Assembly: GCA_017445905.1 (NCBI GenBank)
Contig: JAFSRX010000067.1
Coordinates: 1 to 64,000 of the forward strand
Direction of reading: 5' to 3'
From: Eubacterium sp.
GTDB taxonomy: Bacteria > Bacillota > Clostridia > Oscillospirales > Acutalibacteraceae
DNA length: 64,000 bases
Shown piece by piece: positions 17,395 to 27,860 of this stretch. Numbering within the stretch: the stretch's first letter is position 1; every line of letters starts with the position of its first letter. Position numbers and translations under genes: made by a program. The notes under the pieces were generated by a model. The model was not told the origin of the DNA. It worked only from the letters and a program-made list of their open reading frames with translations, and did no database searches.

Positions 17395-18015
17395 TTATGC
17401 TTTTGCAAATTCTGATTTGAGAAATTTTATATTATATTTTCCGCCGCTGATGTCGATTAACTTATCTTCAACTGAAGTCTGATATGCTTCTTTTACTGAA
17501 AAGGTTATTTTAACATTGTCTGAAAACTCAGTATTGATTATGTTTGCTTTAAATTCAGAAAGAAGATTGTTAAGTCTTTCATAAAAACTGTATTCAACTG
17601 TTGTTTCAAGAATACTGCACTGAGCCATTGTTATAATACTCCCTGCTTCAAGTGCGATTTTAGAAGTATGGGAATAAGCCCGAACAAGCCCGCCTGCACC
17701 TAGCATTGTCCCTCCGAAATACCTTGTTGCAACAACGCAAACGTCAACAATTCCCGCTTTAAGAATTGCATCAAGAACAGGGACTCCTGCAGTTCCGCTC
17801 GGCTCGCCGTCATCACTACAGCGCTGAATATTGTTTTCTCTTAAAACAAAAGCGGAAACATTATGAGTTGCATCCCAGTGTTTTGATTTAATTTTATTAA
17901 TGAACTGCGTTGCTTCTTCCTGAGTTTTAACAGGACAGACATAGCCTATAAATCTTGATTTCTTTTCAATGAAGAAATCGGATGCTTCATTTTCTACTGT
18001 TTTATATTCTAACAT
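17395..18015 (-). CDS. YigZ/IMPACT family protein
   Basis: A 206-aa protein of the UPF0029/IMPACT family. The N-terminal domain shows KKSRFIGYVCPVKTQEEA, the RCSDDGEPSGTAGVPVL loop and VVATRYFGGTMLGAGGLVRAY (about 60-115), followed by a C-terminal DUF1949-type domain. The eukaryotic relative modulates GCN2; the bacterial role is not established. The ribosome binding site is GAGG just before the ATG. It lies downstream of the rpmE terminator, so it is either read through from rpmE or has an unseen promoter. Confidence 0.88.
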   Translation of the reverse strand: MLEYKTVENEASDFFIEKKSRFIGYVCPVKTQEEATQFINKIKSKHWDATHNVSAFVLRENNIQRCSDDGEPSGTAGVPVLDAILKAGIVDVCVVATRYFGGTMLGAGGLVRAYSHTSKIALEAGSIITMAQCSILETTVEYSFYERLNNLLSEFKANIINTEFSDNVKITFSVKEAYQTSVEDKLIDISGGKYNIKFLKSEFAKA

Positions 18016-18035
18016 AATTCCTCAACGAAAAACAA

Positions 18036-18059
18036 AGGCAACAGATTCCTCTGTTGCCT
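18036..18059 (-). terminator. rpmE terminator
   Basis: A 10-bp perfect stem (18059-18050 with 18045-18036) with a GGAA tetraloop, followed on the minus strand by TTGTTTTT. It lies 16 nt after the rpmE stop. Confidence 0.85.
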
Positions 18060-18074
18060 ATTTTACTGCATATC

Positions 18075-18278
18075 TTACGCCTTTTTAGCGATTCTCTTGT
18101 TGAATCTGTCAACACGTCCGCCTGTATCAACAAGCTTCTGCTTACCGGTAAAGAAAGGATGGCATTTTGAACAAATATCAACTCTCATATCGCCTTTAGT
18201 GCTCTTTGTTTCATATGTTGCACCGCAAGCGCATCTAACAGTACATGTTTCGTATTTTGGATGAATCCCGTCTCTCAT
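18075..18278 (-). CDS. rpmE: 50S ribosomal protein L31, zinc-binding type
   Basis: A 67-aa ribosomal protein beginning [20 protein letters not shown]. Four cysteines (CxC in RCACG and CxxC in ICSKCHPF) identify the zinc-containing form, as opposed to the zinc-independent RpmE2/YtjA type. The ribosome binding site is GAGGTG. It has its own promoter (18342-18314) and terminator, so it is a single-gene unit placed immediately after addA. Confidence 0.96.
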   Translation of the reverse strand: MRDGIHPKYETCTVRCACGATYETKSTKGDMRVDICSKCHPFFTGKQKLVDTGGRVDRFNKRIAKKA

Positions 18279-18313
18279 TAAATTTCACCTCACTAATTGT
18301 CTTAACGCAAAAC

Positions 18314-18342
18314 ATTATAACAAAGAGAATAACAAAATGCAA
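18314..18342 (-). promoter_or_regulatory. rpmE promoter
   Basis: On the minus strand TTGCAT (18342-18337), 17 nt, then TATAAT (18319-18314). It falls in the short gap between the addA stop and rpmE. Confidence 0.75.
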
Positions 18343-18355
18343 GACTTTTTTTAAA

Positions 18356-21300
18356 TTATTTGTAAACACAGGGTTTACCAAGGCAGAATGAATATAACAT
18401 TGCTTCTTTTACAGGTTTTTCGAGTGCTTTTGAAACGGCTGATTTATAAAACGCTATCTGCTTTTTATATAAATCAAGAAGCTCGTTTTCATTTTTAACA
18501 TAATCGGTTTTATAATCGACTAAAACAAGCTCACCGTTTTCTTCAAAAACACAGTCAGCAATTCCCTGAATAAGAATTTTATCATCAAAATCAGTATTTT
18601 CTATCTCATTTGCGCCAACAAATGAGGATACCTTAATTTCTCTGTAAATCCTGTCGCTTTCAAACATTCTTTTAGCAAATTCACCGCCGAAAAAGCTACT
18701 GAGTTTTTCTCTGCTGAGCGAATCAGCCTGAATCTGAGAAAGGTATGAAGCTTCAACAATACGTGATATTTCTCTCTCTAAATCATTCTTGGCGTTTTCA
18801 TAATTGCAGTACTGCATAAAGGTGTGCATTGCTGTTCCCTTTTGTGCGGAAGAAAGAGAAGCTTCAGAAAGGAACGCGGGCTTTGATTTTGCAAAATACT
18901 TATATCCCCTGTCCTTATCATCAAGCCCGGAAGCAGAGCGCTTGGAACTAAAGGAAGAAAGCTCGCTTCTTTCATATCTGAAAGAAAGCTTTTCTTTAAT
19001 TTCTTTTACAGTTTCGTCATCCGGCTGAGCAGCATCCTCTTCAGATAATTCAGGTTCGCTCTTTTCATTAACAAAATTTATGCTCAAATCAAAATCCGAA
19101 GATGAATTATATTCAACATAACCTTCACATAATTCTCTGAGCTTTGATGCATCCTTGTGAATCAATGCTGTCATTAAAAGCAAATCACCGTCATTATTTA
19201 TATGCTTAACAACTATAGGAGAGATATATCCCCCTGCAATCTTTTTTGAAAGATTATTAACTCTTGTTTGAGCATCAGAAAGAGAAATGAAGCTGATAAA
19301 CTGTTCTTTGGCTCTTGTTACTGCAACATAAAGAAGTCTTAAATTCTCACTCATTGAAGCGCAGGAATTCAAATTCTTGATGCATTCATACTGCAGAGAA
19401 TTATATCTTATCAGTTTTTCTTCATCATTTATTTTAAGACCAATTCCCTGTTTATAGTTCATCAAAACTAAATCACTGAGATCATTATTATACCTGTGGG
19501 AAGTTGAAGCAAATATAACAACAGGAAATTCAAGTCCTTTAGACTGATGAACAGACATAATAGAAACGCAGTTTTCTTCGTTATGAACAACGCTTGCACT
19601 TTCAATATTCATATTCGATGAAATAATTGAATCAACATAGCGCATAAATGCTGTTATTCCAACATTGTCGCCGTTATCAAACCTATTCGCTATTTCAAGG
19701 AGCTTTAAAACATTGAGTTTTCGTTGCTCGGCATTTCCCATCGCACTGATAACGGATAGATATGAAGTGCTGCTTATAATCAGTCTTAAAAAGCTCTCAA
19801 CGCTCATTGAAGCGGCGTATTTTCTGTATCTCTCAAGATCATCAAGAAATCTGCCGAAAACATCCCTTTGCCTGCTGACTGAAGTAAAGAGATTTTCATT
19901 TGAATTATCAACTCTTGCCCTTGCAATGTCATCAGCACTGTATCCGTAAAAAACAGACATCAGTGTTGCAAGAAGCGGAACATCCCTTGTTGGATTATCA
20001 ATAGTCCTTAATAAGGAAATCAAAATTGAAACTTCGTTATTATCAAAAAGATTAGTTCTGTTATTTGCAACAACGGGAATTGAATATTCGCTGAACACCT
20101 TTGCATAAATCGGCATTCTGTTTTTTGTGTATCTGAGAAGAATGGCAAAATCAGAAAACTTAATGTCCCTATATTCATCATCACCGCATTTTATCTGCTC
20201 TTTTGCTTCAATTTTACTGAGAATAAGTTCGGCAATTCTTCGTGCTTCATATTCATCTGAATCCTCACCTTCGGGAGTTTCAACAATATTTATCTGAGCG
20301 CTGGGTATATCATTTTCTGAATATTTTGCTCCGCAGTTCAGATATTCGTCTGAATTATATTCAAGCTCGCCAATTCTTCTGCTCATAAGATTTGAGAATA
20401 AGAAATTTGTGTAATCGCATATACCCTTCCTTGAACGGAAGTTTTTATCAAGGATGATTTTCTGACTAAAGCTTTGTGATTTTTCCTGATAATAATCAAA
20501 GGAATCCTTTTTATCATTAAAAATTGTTGGCATTGCAAGTCTGAAACGGTAAATGCTCTGTTTTATATCTCCAACCATAAAACGGTTTGAGCCGTTAGAA
20601 AGCATCTCAAAGAGTTTATCCTGAGCCGAATTGGTATCCTGATATTCATCAACAAGAATCTCAAAAAAGCTACTTTCATATTCCTTTGCAAGCTGAGTTC
20701 TGATAATTTCAGAATCCCGTTTAAAGAAAAGCAAATCAATCGCAAAATGCTCAATATCTGAAAATGAATATGAATTCAATTCTTTTTTGACTTCAAGCAT
20801 TTTCTGATTATATTCTTTAACAATATTACAGAGATATCTGAGTTTTGGATAAAGATATTCGTTATCCTTTCTGAACTCATCAGAAGTGCAAACCATTAAT
20901 TTTTTAATATCTTTTATTATATCCTTATACTGCGCTCTTCTGCTGCTTACAAGCTGTTTTGCGTTTCCGGCATAATCCTTTTTTGCTCGAGGCATATTTG
21001 AAAACGAAATAGAATCAATACGCTCTTTCATTTCATCCCATGATGAATCGAGAAGATTTTCAACTTCATCAAACATCAAAGCATCCTGTTCAAGAAGCTC
21101 GGTATATTTATCCGCCATTTCATCAAATGGGTCAATCGAATTAAGACATTCATCAATAAGGCTTTTTATATATGTAATGCCGTATTCAATTTCAGAAAAA
21201 ACGTAATCTTTAAGAGAACTGTTATCAATTGATGTTTCAGGATTATACAGTTCGCATATTTCATCAAGCCAATCAAACGGAAAAGCCTGGGCAGAAATAT

Positions 21301-21838
21301 AATTCTGGATTTTTTTAACTGAATTGATTAAATCATCATCATTTTTTGCTGCGGAAAGCATTTCAACCAAAGCCTTAAAATCTTTGTTTTCGCTCTGATA
21401 ATGACTTTCAATTATCTCTTCAATCGCGTTTTGTTCAATAAGCCTTTGCTGAGAGTCATCAAGGATTGAAAAATCCTGTGAAATATCAAGCTTAAAGAAG
21501 TTTTCACGAACAAGATTAATGCAAAATGAGTCAATAGTACATATCTTTGCAGTCGGCAAAAGATTGAGCTGATTAATTGCACGGGAATTATTCGGCTCTT
21601 TTTTAATTATCTTATAAAGCGCTGAAGATATTCTGTTTTTCATTTCTGCAGCAGCAGCGTTAGTAAAGGTAACAATCAAAAGCCTTTCAATTCCTGCATC
21701 AAGGCTTTCATCCATAATAAGTTTTATTACCCTTTCAACAAGAACAGCGGTTTTGCCCGAACCTGCGGCGGCGGAAACAAGAATATTGCTGTTTCTTGCA
21801 TCTATTGCATTTTGCTGTTGGGGGGTCCAATCAGGCAT
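18356..21838 (-). CDS. addA: ATP-dependent helicase/nuclease subunit AddA
   Basis: A 1160-aa UvrD-like helicase-nuclease that with AddB processes double-strand breaks to Chi-terminated 3' tails for RecA (the Firmicutes RecBCD equivalent). The Q-motif WTPQQQNAI and Walker A AAAGSGKT (residues 23-30) are near the N-terminus, VDEYQDTN (Walker B) is at about 400 and SVHQSKGLEFPVV at about 790. The C-terminal nuclease motif is VLVDYKTD near 1115. The start is the ATG at 21838 with AAGGAGAG upstream; it overlaps addB by 8 nt. A longer frame to 21874 lies inside addB. Confidence 0.96.
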   Translation of the reverse strand: MPDWTPQQQNAIDARNSNILVSAAAGSGKTAVLVERVIKLIMDESLDAGIERLLIVTFTNAAAAEMKNRISSALYKIIKKEPNNSRAINQLNLLPTAKICTIDSFCINLVRENFFKLDISQDFSILDDSQQRLIEQNAIEEIIESHYQSENKDFKALVEMLSAAKNDDDLINSVKKIQNYISAQAFPFDWLDEICELYNPETSIDNSSLKDYVFSEIEYGITYIKSLIDECLNSIDPFDEMADKYTELLEQDALMFDEVENLLDSSWDEMKERIDSISFSNMPRAKKDYAGNAKQLVSSRRAQYKDIIKDIKKLMVCTSDEFRKDNEYLYPKLRYLCNIVKEYNQKMLEVKKELNSYSFSDIEHFAIDLLFFKRDSEIIRTQLAKEYESSFFEILVDEYQDTNSAQDKLFEMLSNGSNRFMVGDIKQSIYRFRLAMPTIFNDKKDSFDYYQEKSQSFSQKIILDKNFRSRKGICDYTNFLFSNLMSRRIGELEYNSDEYLNCGAKYSENDIPSAQINIVETPEGEDSDEYEARRIAELILSKIEAKEQIKCGDDEYRDIKFSDFAILLRYTKNRMPIYAKVFSEYSIPVVANNRTNLFDNNEVSILISLLRTIDNPTRDVPLLATLMSVFYGYSADDIARARVDNSNENLFTSVSRQRDVFGRFLDDLERYRKYAASMSVESFLRLIISSTSYLSVISAMGNAEQRKLNVLKLLEIANRFDNGDNVGITAFMRYVDSIISSNMNIESASVVHNEENCVSIMSVHQSKGLEFPVVIFASTSHRYNNDLSDLVLMNYKQGIGLKINDEEKLIRYNSLQYECIKNLNSCASMSENLRLLYVAVTRAKEQFISFISLSDAQTRVNNLSKKIAGGYISPIVVKHINNDGDLLLMTALIHKDASKLRELCEGYVEYNSSSDFDLSINFVNEKSEPELSEEDAAQPDDETVKEIKEKLSFRYERSELSSFSSKRSASGLDDKDRGYKYFAKSKPAFLSEASLSSAQKGTAMHTFMQYCNYENAKNDLEREISRIVEASYLSQIQADSLSREKLSSFFGGEFAKRMFESDRIYREIKVSSFVGANEIENTDFDDKILIQGIADCVFEENGELVLVDYKTDYVKNENELLDLYKKQIAFYKSAVSKALEKPVKEAMLYSFCLGKPCVYK

Positions 21839-24800
21839 TTTCGCTCTCCTTTTCAATAATTTCAATAGCTTCACTATTGCTTAATTCTTCAAGCTCTTTA
21901 TAAACAATTTCACTTCTGTTAGAGCAAACATCCTGGTAATCGCAGAACTGACAGGTTCTGTTATGATGCTTTCCATCAACAGGGTTCTGAGAAATCAAGC
22001 CTCTGTGAAGCGAGCTTCCCATTTGTTTAATGAGAGAATCAATCTTTTTTGAAACAGCGCCAAGCTGAGCAAGGCTGACAATATTGCCGCTATAACCGTC
22101 TTTTGCACTGTATTTAACAGGAATATACTTTCCTTTCAGGTCTTTTTCCATATGGGGCGCAATTTCGTTTTCTTCATCATTTAAAACAACGCCCTTCATT
22201 TTGAAATCGGTATTTTCTTTTTTTGCAATTTCGGAAGTATTATTTCTGTCCAGGCTATAAACGCCTCTTGCGGAATGCATATATAAAACGCCGCTTGAAA
22301 TACCGCCAAATTCACCCTTGCTCTGAGAAAGAGTAAAGAGATATATAAACATCTGAAGATTTAGTCCGTTGATAATATCCGACATCTGAAATTCTTTATT
22401 TCCCGACTTATAATCAACAACCCTAATGTATTTTTTGCCGTCTTTTTCAAATGTATCAACCCTATCGACGGCGCCTTTAATTCTGATACTACCGCCGTCG
22501 TCAAGCTTTATTTCCTTTGAATGAACCTCTTCACCGTCACCTATTCTCAATTCAAATGCCTTTGCTTCAAAATCGGACTGTGAAAACTCCTCTTTCAGCC
22601 TTTCAACAACAAAAACAATCATCTTTGAAAGGCGCATAAACTGATATTTGAAACGAGGTGTAAACTCATCAGAATTGCCCATTTTTTCTGTCAGGTATTC
22701 TTTGAGTGCGTTATTAACGAGAATAACAGTTTCCTCTTTTGATAATTCTGCAAGTCCCTTGCTGCCCTTTTCCTTGATAATTGTTTCAAGAACAAAATGA
22801 ATAACAGTTCCTGTTTGCATCGGGTCCATCTGAGCCTTCATAAGAGGTCTTGCATTAAGACCGAATTTGCAGAAATATCTGAAAGAACAGTTGAAATAAT
22901 CTTCAATTCTTGAGGCGGAAAGATACATATCCTTTTTGAAGAGCTTTTTTGCAAGCTCTTTATCATTTATGATTATTTCATCATTATCAATCAGCTTTTT
23001 AACAGCAGAAAGTCTTGTCTGATACTTTTCATTATTTGAAAAATATTCTTTTAAAGAAGCAACAAAAGGCGTGTTATCGTTGAAATCAGAAGCAAGAATT
23101 TCAAACGCATTTTCTTCACTTTGAATATCATCAATAGTTTTTTCTTCACGAGTCAGATTGATTTTTGAATTTACAAAAACGCCTTGCAACCCTCTGACAA
23201 TTATTGATTCATTGTTTTTTTCTCCGCCCGAGATGTATGAAACAAAAAGCTTTTCTCTTGCAGAAGAAAGCGCCATATATGCAAAATAAAGCTCCTGTGC
23301 GTTAAGCGCAGCGCCGTAGGAATACAGCTTGAAATCGTTATTAATAAGCGAAGTTCTGTCGTTCTCGCTAAGAAGTCCTGCTGAGGTAACACTCTGAGGA
23401 AATTCTCCTTCATTAGCGCCTAAAACAAATATTGCTCTTGGATTATCGCATCTGATTCTGTCTGCGCTTCCTATCTGAACATTATCAAGTCCCGCAGGTA
23501 CGGAGCCAAGATCTTCATTTGAAATCATCAGAGAGAAAAGCATATAGAAATCTTTAAGATTTATTGTTTCTTTTCCGCCTGTTACAGCTAGCTTATCGAG
23601 TATTTCCATAAGCAAATCCCAGATTCTTTCCTGTTGAAGCGAGAGATGGGACTTTCCGCTTTCATCAAGAGAAATCGCAAGCTCTTTTAGCTTTTCATCA
23701 ACTGATAAATCAACAAGCGCATAATATATTGCTTTACATATATCCTCAGCATTGGCAGAAAAGCATCTCTTTTTAAACTTAATAATTATATCAATTATAT
23801 ATTTTCTGCTTTGATTGAGCGTTTCCAAAGCATTTTTATCTTTTTCGCTTATTTCCTCGGTAAAGCCTCTCGGACTTTCAGAAAAATCATTTTTCCATTT
23901 GCTTCCACTGATGTTCCAGACAAAAGCATAATTTTCAAGCAAGCTGATATTTTCATCATCAAGCTTTGTTAAGCCTGTTTTAAGCATTGAAAAAATATCT
24001 TCACTTCTCAGCGAATAAATAACCGCTCTCATAAGGAAATTGACAAGCATTATTAAAGGCTGAGAAGATATATTCTGCCTTTCATCGTTAAAATACGGAA
24101 TATTATATTTATCAAAAGAAAACTGAAGCTCGCTCTGATATTTGTTCAAATCCCTGCAGATAACAGTTATATCCTTTGCGAGATAACCGCTTCTTAAGAG
24201 CTTTGATATCTCCTTAGCGGTGTTATCACATTCATCGCTAATATTTTTTGCACTGAAAAGAGTTATATTTTCAGGCTCTTTTGTATCTTCATAGGAAATG
24301 TTTGAAAGCGCAAATTCTTCAACGGCTTTTAATTCATCATTGTTTGCTCTTTTGTTGCCCGAAAGAATTATCTCTTCTCTGATTTCACATCCAACTTTCT
24401 TAGCAACATCTTTAAGAATATTAATATTTGAATTAACATAGGAAAACAATGTGTTTTTATCGCTGAAATTATTATCTGTGCAAAATGTTATATAAACCTC
24501 GTCAGCCTGATTAAGAATAACCTCAAGAATCTTGTATTCCTGAGCAACAAAGCCTGAAAAACCGTCGATAAAAACGGTTTTGTTTTTGAAATAATCAATT
24601 CTCAGAAGCTTTTCATAAAGTCTTGTCAACTCATTTTCACTGTCAAAGTAAACGCCATCAATAAGTGAATCATAGGCGTCGATAATCAATGCGATATCCT
24701 TGAGTTTTAAAGACAGCATTTCTTTTTCAACCTTTTCACTTGCGCTGATAATATCTTTAACAAAAACGCGGCAGGATTTCATTTCATCATAGATTTTAAG

Positions 24801-25160
24801 CGCGCTGTTTATAAAGGAATTGCTGCTTGTATTTTTGTTAAACAAAACAAGGCCATCCGAAACTGTCTGGATAGCCTTTTTCATCATTACGGCACGGGCG
24901 CCTTTAGTAAGAACAGGAAGGTTATTGCCGCCGTAAAGCCTTGATATTTCATTACTAAGACGCGAAAAAGAAAGATTTGATACTCTGTTAACCTTGCTCT
25001 CGCCCAAACCAGATAAAAGCCTTCTTTCAGAGATAAAAGAAAACTGTTCGGGAGTTAATAAAACAATATCACTTTTTTCATTTTCAACAATATTCTTAAT
25101 TTTTGAAAAAACGAACTCGGTCTTTCCGCTGCCCGCTCTTCCGAGAACAAGATTAAGCAT
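21831..25160 (-). CDS. addB: ATP-dependent nuclease subunit AddB
   Basis: An 1109-aa partner of AddA. Walker A is GRAGSGKT (residues 7-14). The C-terminal nuclease domain has VVDYKSG. The four cysteines expected to hold a 4Fe-4S cluster are seen as one in YFNCSFRYFC and three in RTCQFCDYQDVC, as in B. subtilis AddB, which suggests an active nuclease and Chi-recognition subunit. The ribosome binding site is GAGGAG. It starts 3 nt after the DUF2461 gene. Confidence 0.95.
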   Translation of the reverse strand: MLNLVLGRAGSGKTEFVFSKIKNIVENEKSDIVLLTPEQFSFISERRLLSGLGESKVNRVSNLSFSRLSNEISRLYGGNNLPVLTKGARAVMMKKAIQTVSDGLVLFNKNTSSNSFINSALKIYDEMKSCRVFVKDIISASEKVEKEMLSLKLKDIALIIDAYDSLIDGVYFDSENELTRLYEKLLRIDYFKNKTVFIDGFSGFVAQEYKILEVILNQADEVYITFCTDNNFSDKNTLFSYVNSNINILKDVAKKVGCEIREEIILSGNKRANNDELKAVEEFALSNISYEDTKEPENITLFSAKNISDECDNTAKEISKLLRSGYLAKDITVICRDLNKYQSELQFSFDKYNIPYFNDERQNISSQPLIMLVNFLMRAVIYSLRSEDIFSMLKTGLTKLDDENISLLENYAFVWNISGSKWKNDFSESPRGFTEEISEKDKNALETLNQSRKYIIDIIIKFKKRCFSANAEDICKAIYYALVDLSVDEKLKELAISLDESGKSHLSLQQERIWDLLMEILDKLAVTGGKETINLKDFYMLFSLMISNEDLGSVPAGLDNVQIGSADRIRCDNPRAIFVLGANEGEFPQSVTSAGLLSENDRTSLINNDFKLYSYGAALNAQELYFAYMALSSAREKLFVSYISGGEKNNESIIVRGLQGVFVNSKINLTREEKTIDDIQSEENAFEILASDFNDNTPFVASLKEYFSNNEKYQTRLSAVKKLIDNDEIIINDKELAKKLFKKDMYLSASRIEDYFNCSFRYFCKFGLNARPLMKAQMDPMQTGTVIHFVLETIIKEKGSKGLAELSKEETVILVNNALKEYLTEKMGNSDEFTPRFKYQFMRLSKMIVFVVERLKEEFSQSDFEAKAFELRIGDGEEVHSKEIKLDDGGSIRIKGAVDRVDTFEKDGKKYIRVVDYKSGNKEFQMSDIINGLNLQMFIYLFTLSQSKGEFGGISSGVLYMHSARGVYSLDRNNTSEIAKKENTDFKMKGVVLNDEENEIAPHMEKDLKGKYIPVKYSAKDGYSGNIVSLAQLGAVSKKIDSLIKQMGSSLHRGLISQNPVDGKHHNRTCQFCDYQDVCSNRSEIVYKELEELSNSEAIEIIEKESENA

Positions 25161-25163
25161 ATA

Positions 25164-25874
25164 TTACTCCTCAGGTTTGATTAATCCTTCGTTCATCATT
25201 CTTGTGTGTGCTTCAAGTAAAAACTCATACATAGGTCTTGCAATATCAAACGCAAGCTTCATTTCGTTGATTAATTCAGGTGAATTAATCCTGCTGATAT
25301 CGAAAGAATTATATGAAAAAGCATAGTTTTTTGCGAGCAAAAACGGCTTTAATTCCTCAGGCGCATCGGGATACATTTCTTTTTTATAGCAATCGCGACA
25401 CTCAAAACTAAATCCTGCATCAGCGCAAGCCTTTACTGCTTTCATAAATCTCTTCGGCTGTTCAACAATCATTTTATGAAGAACTCTTATATTGGATGCT
25501 CTCCAGGTCCAGAGAACAAGTCCATAGCCAAAGGAATTTGGGTAAAACTCAAAATAGTAGAACGGAGCTTCGGGATATTCCTTCTTATATCTTCTGAAAA
25601 ACACCCACATATTTTCCCTGTATTTCATTTTAGAACGATTTCCCCTTGTATCTCTTGCAACCCTTGAAACTGCTCGAACAGGGTCAAGATACATTTTATC
25701 GTCTATTTCATATAATAAATCCGACAAATCAAGAACCATTTGCCTGAGTGGAACTGTTATTCCCTGTTTAATTTCTTCCTTGTGCTCTTCATAAAAAGGC
25801 TTTGAATCATTAAATCTGTTCAGGCATAAAAGCTCAATGCTTTCGGGTGATATTCCCTTATAGTTATATTCCAT
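25164..25874 (-). CDS. DUF2461 domain protein
   Basis: A 236-aa cytoplasmic protein that I recognise as DUF2461/TIGR02453 from the FNDSKPFYEEHKEEIK opening, the DPVRAVSRVARDTRGNRSK block (about 60-80) and the FYYFEFYPNSFGYG segment. Function unknown. It is Trp/Tyr-rich in its centre and has a C-x2-C pair (ECRDC, about 155). The ATG at 25874 follows AAGGA by 7 nt; an upstream TTG (25880) is too close to that site. It overlaps the YnbB-like gene by 11 nt. Confidence 0.78.
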   Translation of the reverse strand: MEYNYKGISPESIELLCLNRFNDSKPFYEEHKEEIKQGITVPLRQMVLDLSDLLYEIDDKMYLDPVRAVSRVARDTRGNRSKMKYRENMWVFFRRYKKEYPEAPFYYFEFYPNSFGYGLVLWTWRASNIRVLHKMIVEQPKRFMKAVKACADAGFSFECRDCYKKEMYPDAPEELKPFLLAKNYAFSYNSFDISRINSPELINEMKLAFDIARPMYEFLLEAHTRMMNEGLIKPEE

Positions 25875-27144
25875 AGTCAATTCCTTTTAATAATCCTTTT
25901 TCAAACATTTTCTGAGCCGCAAGAAGCGAGCAGGTCTTAGCGCTGTGAAAATTAAGTCCGCCCTGAATCCAGGCGTAAAACGGCTCTCTTATCGGCGCAT
26001 CGGCTGATAATTCTATTGATGAGCCAAGTGTAAAAGCACCCGCGGCCATAACAACCTTACTGTCATAACCCGGCATATCCCAGGGCTCAGGAAGAAGAAA
26101 GCTATCAACAGCGCTTCCGCTTTGAATACCCTGACAGAAAGCGACAAGACTTTCCTCATTTTCAAGTCCGAGCGACTGAACAATATCCGCCCGTTCTTCG
26201 TTATATTTCGGAGTTACATCATAACCGAAATTTTCATATAAGGCTGAAATATAAACTGCCGATTTTAACGCCTCGCCAACTGTATGGGGTGCATAGAATA
26301 ATCCCATATAAAGCTCCCTGTTCATTCCGAGAGTTGCGCCAACCTCTTTTCCAAGACCCGGCGTTGTTAACCTGAAAGCGCATTTTTCAACAAGGTCATG
26401 TCTTCCTGCAATATAACCCCCGGTTCTTGCAATTCCTCCGCCCGCATTTTTTATGAGCGAGCCGGCAATAAGGTCAGCTCCAACCTCGCAGGGCTCCTTT
26501 TTCTGAACAAATTCACCATAGCAGTTATCAACCATAACTATAACATCGGGGTTTTTATTTTTTGCAATATTTATAATCTTCTCAATCTCTTCAATTCTGA
26601 GAGATGGGCGAAGCTCATAACCGCGGCTTCGCTGAATATAAACCATTGTTGTTTTTTCATTAACTGCGTTTTCTATTGCATCATAATCTGGTCTTTCATT
26701 CTTCAGGGGAATTTCGTTGTAGTTAACTCCAAAATCCTTTAATGAGCCCATTTCGCTGCCTTTGATACCAATAACGTTATGAATAGTATCATAGGGCGTA
26801 CCTGTTACGCAGAGCATATTATCTCCAGGACGAAGAACTCCGAAAAGCGCAACTGCAAGAGTATGCGTTCCGCAGGTGAAATTATGGCGAACCAAAGCGT
26901 CCTCAGCGCCGAATACCTGCGCCCAGACCTTATCAAGAGTTTCTCTTCCGCTGTCGCCATATCCGTAACCCGTTGATGTTGCAAAATTCATTTCGCTTAT
27001 TTTGTTATCAATAAACGCCTTTTGAACTTTATTTTGATTATATTCAGTTATATCATCAATAATTTCAAACTGCTCTTTGCAAAGTTTTATAGCCCTGTCA
27101 GAAGCGTTTTCAATTCTTTCATCAATTTTGAAAAAGGGATTCAT
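25864..27144 (-). CDS. YnbB/methionine gamma-lyase-like PLP enzyme ('aluminium resistance' family)
   Basis: A 426-aa fold-type I PLP enzyme of the Met_gamma_lyase family, often annotated as aluminium resistance protein; B. subtilis YnbB is the type. The PLP-binding lysine lies in AGSLIKNAGGG, and the glycine-rich cofactor loop (FTCGTHTLAVAL) and VDNCYGEF are present. The reaction is uncharacterised, although C-S lyase chemistry is implied by homology. The ATG at 27144 overlaps the GNAT stop as ATGA and has GGAG 9 nt before it. A second ATG 15 nt upstream (27159) has a poorly spaced site. Confidence 0.85.
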   Translation of the reverse strand: MNPFFKIDERIENASDRAIKLCKEQFEIIDDITEYNQNKVQKAFIDNKISEMNFATSTGYGYGDSGRETLDKVWAQVFGAEDALVRHNFTCGTHTLAVALFGVLRPGDNMLCVTGTPYDTIHNVIGIKGSEMGSLKDFGVNYNEIPLKNERPDYDAIENAVNEKTTMVYIQRSRGYELRPSLRIEEIEKIINIAKNKNPDVIVMVDNCYGEFVQKKEPCEVGADLIAGSLIKNAGGGIARTGGYIAGRHDLVEKCAFRLTTPGLGKEVGATLGMNRELYMGLFYAPHTVGEALKSAVYISALYENFGYDVTPKYNEERADIVQSLGLENEESLVAFCQGIQSGSAVDSFLLPEPWDMPGYDSKVVMAAGAFTLGSSIELSADAPIREPFYAWIQGGLNFHSAKTCSLLAAQKMFEKGLLKGIDYGI

Positions 27145-27860
27145 CTGTACATTCTCCATTTTCCTATATCTTTAAAGCCGAGTCTTTTATAAAAGCCTTC
27201 GTTCATTCCCTCATCACGCATTAAATATACTATTCCTTTAACATCGCTGATTATATATGAAACAATCATAGAGCCGAAGCCGTTATTTCTGTATTCATTT
27301 TCAGTTCTGACAGCGCTGAGAATTGAATATGGCTCAACTATTGATGAGAGTATTCCCGAGGAAACTATGTTTTCATCTTTAATCAAGGTATATGCCTTTG
27401 CAGTACCGTGGCGTATTCTGTGGCTTATATCAACATACCAAGCCTTGAAATCCTGAGAATTATAGTCAATGAAATTATATAAATCCATTAATTTCGGGTA
27501 TTCATCAACAACCAAATCGCCGAGGGATAATTCAATCTTCCTTTCATTTTGCATTATGATGCCCTCATCATATTTAGCAAAGAGGTTAACCTCATTACTG
27601 CAAAGAACACTTGAATAGCCAGCAACAAGAAGAAAATGAGATATTTCTTCATCATCAAAGCCATCTGTTACGCTTATTGTGTAATCGCCGTCGAGTTTAC
27701 TGATAATTGCAGTTATTTCATTATCAAATTTCTGAACATAGAAAACAGCGAAGGGATATGAACATCCATAGGCTTTAATGAGCGCAAGAATTCTTATTGA
27801 AAAAATATCTCTCTTATTCCACGAAGAAATCTCGTTTATATCACTAATCTTTTCAATCAT
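27141..27860 (-). CDS. GNAT-family N-acetyltransferase
   Basis: A 239-aa protein with a C-terminal GNAT domain. Acetyl-CoA-binding motif A is at VRTENEYRNNGFGSMIVSYI (about 190-210) and a terminal FYKRLGF motif follows. The N-terminal half is divergent. The substrate is unknown. The ATG at 27860 overlaps the M42 peptidase stop by 8 nt. The much longer frame to 28025 runs inside the peptidase gene and its Arg-rich translation is not protein-like. Confidence 0.78.
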   Translation of the reverse strand: MIEKISDINEISSWNKRDIFSIRILALIKAYGCSYPFAVFYVQKFDNEITAIISKLDGDYTISVTDGFDDEEISHFLLVAGYSSVLCSNEVNLFAKYDEGIIMQNERKIELSLGDLVVDEYPKLMDLYNFIDYNSQDFKAWYVDISHRIRHGTAKAYTLIKDENIVSSGILSSIVEPYSILSAVRTENEYRNNGFGSMIVSYIISDVKGIVYLMRDEGMNEGFYKRLGFKDIGKWRMYR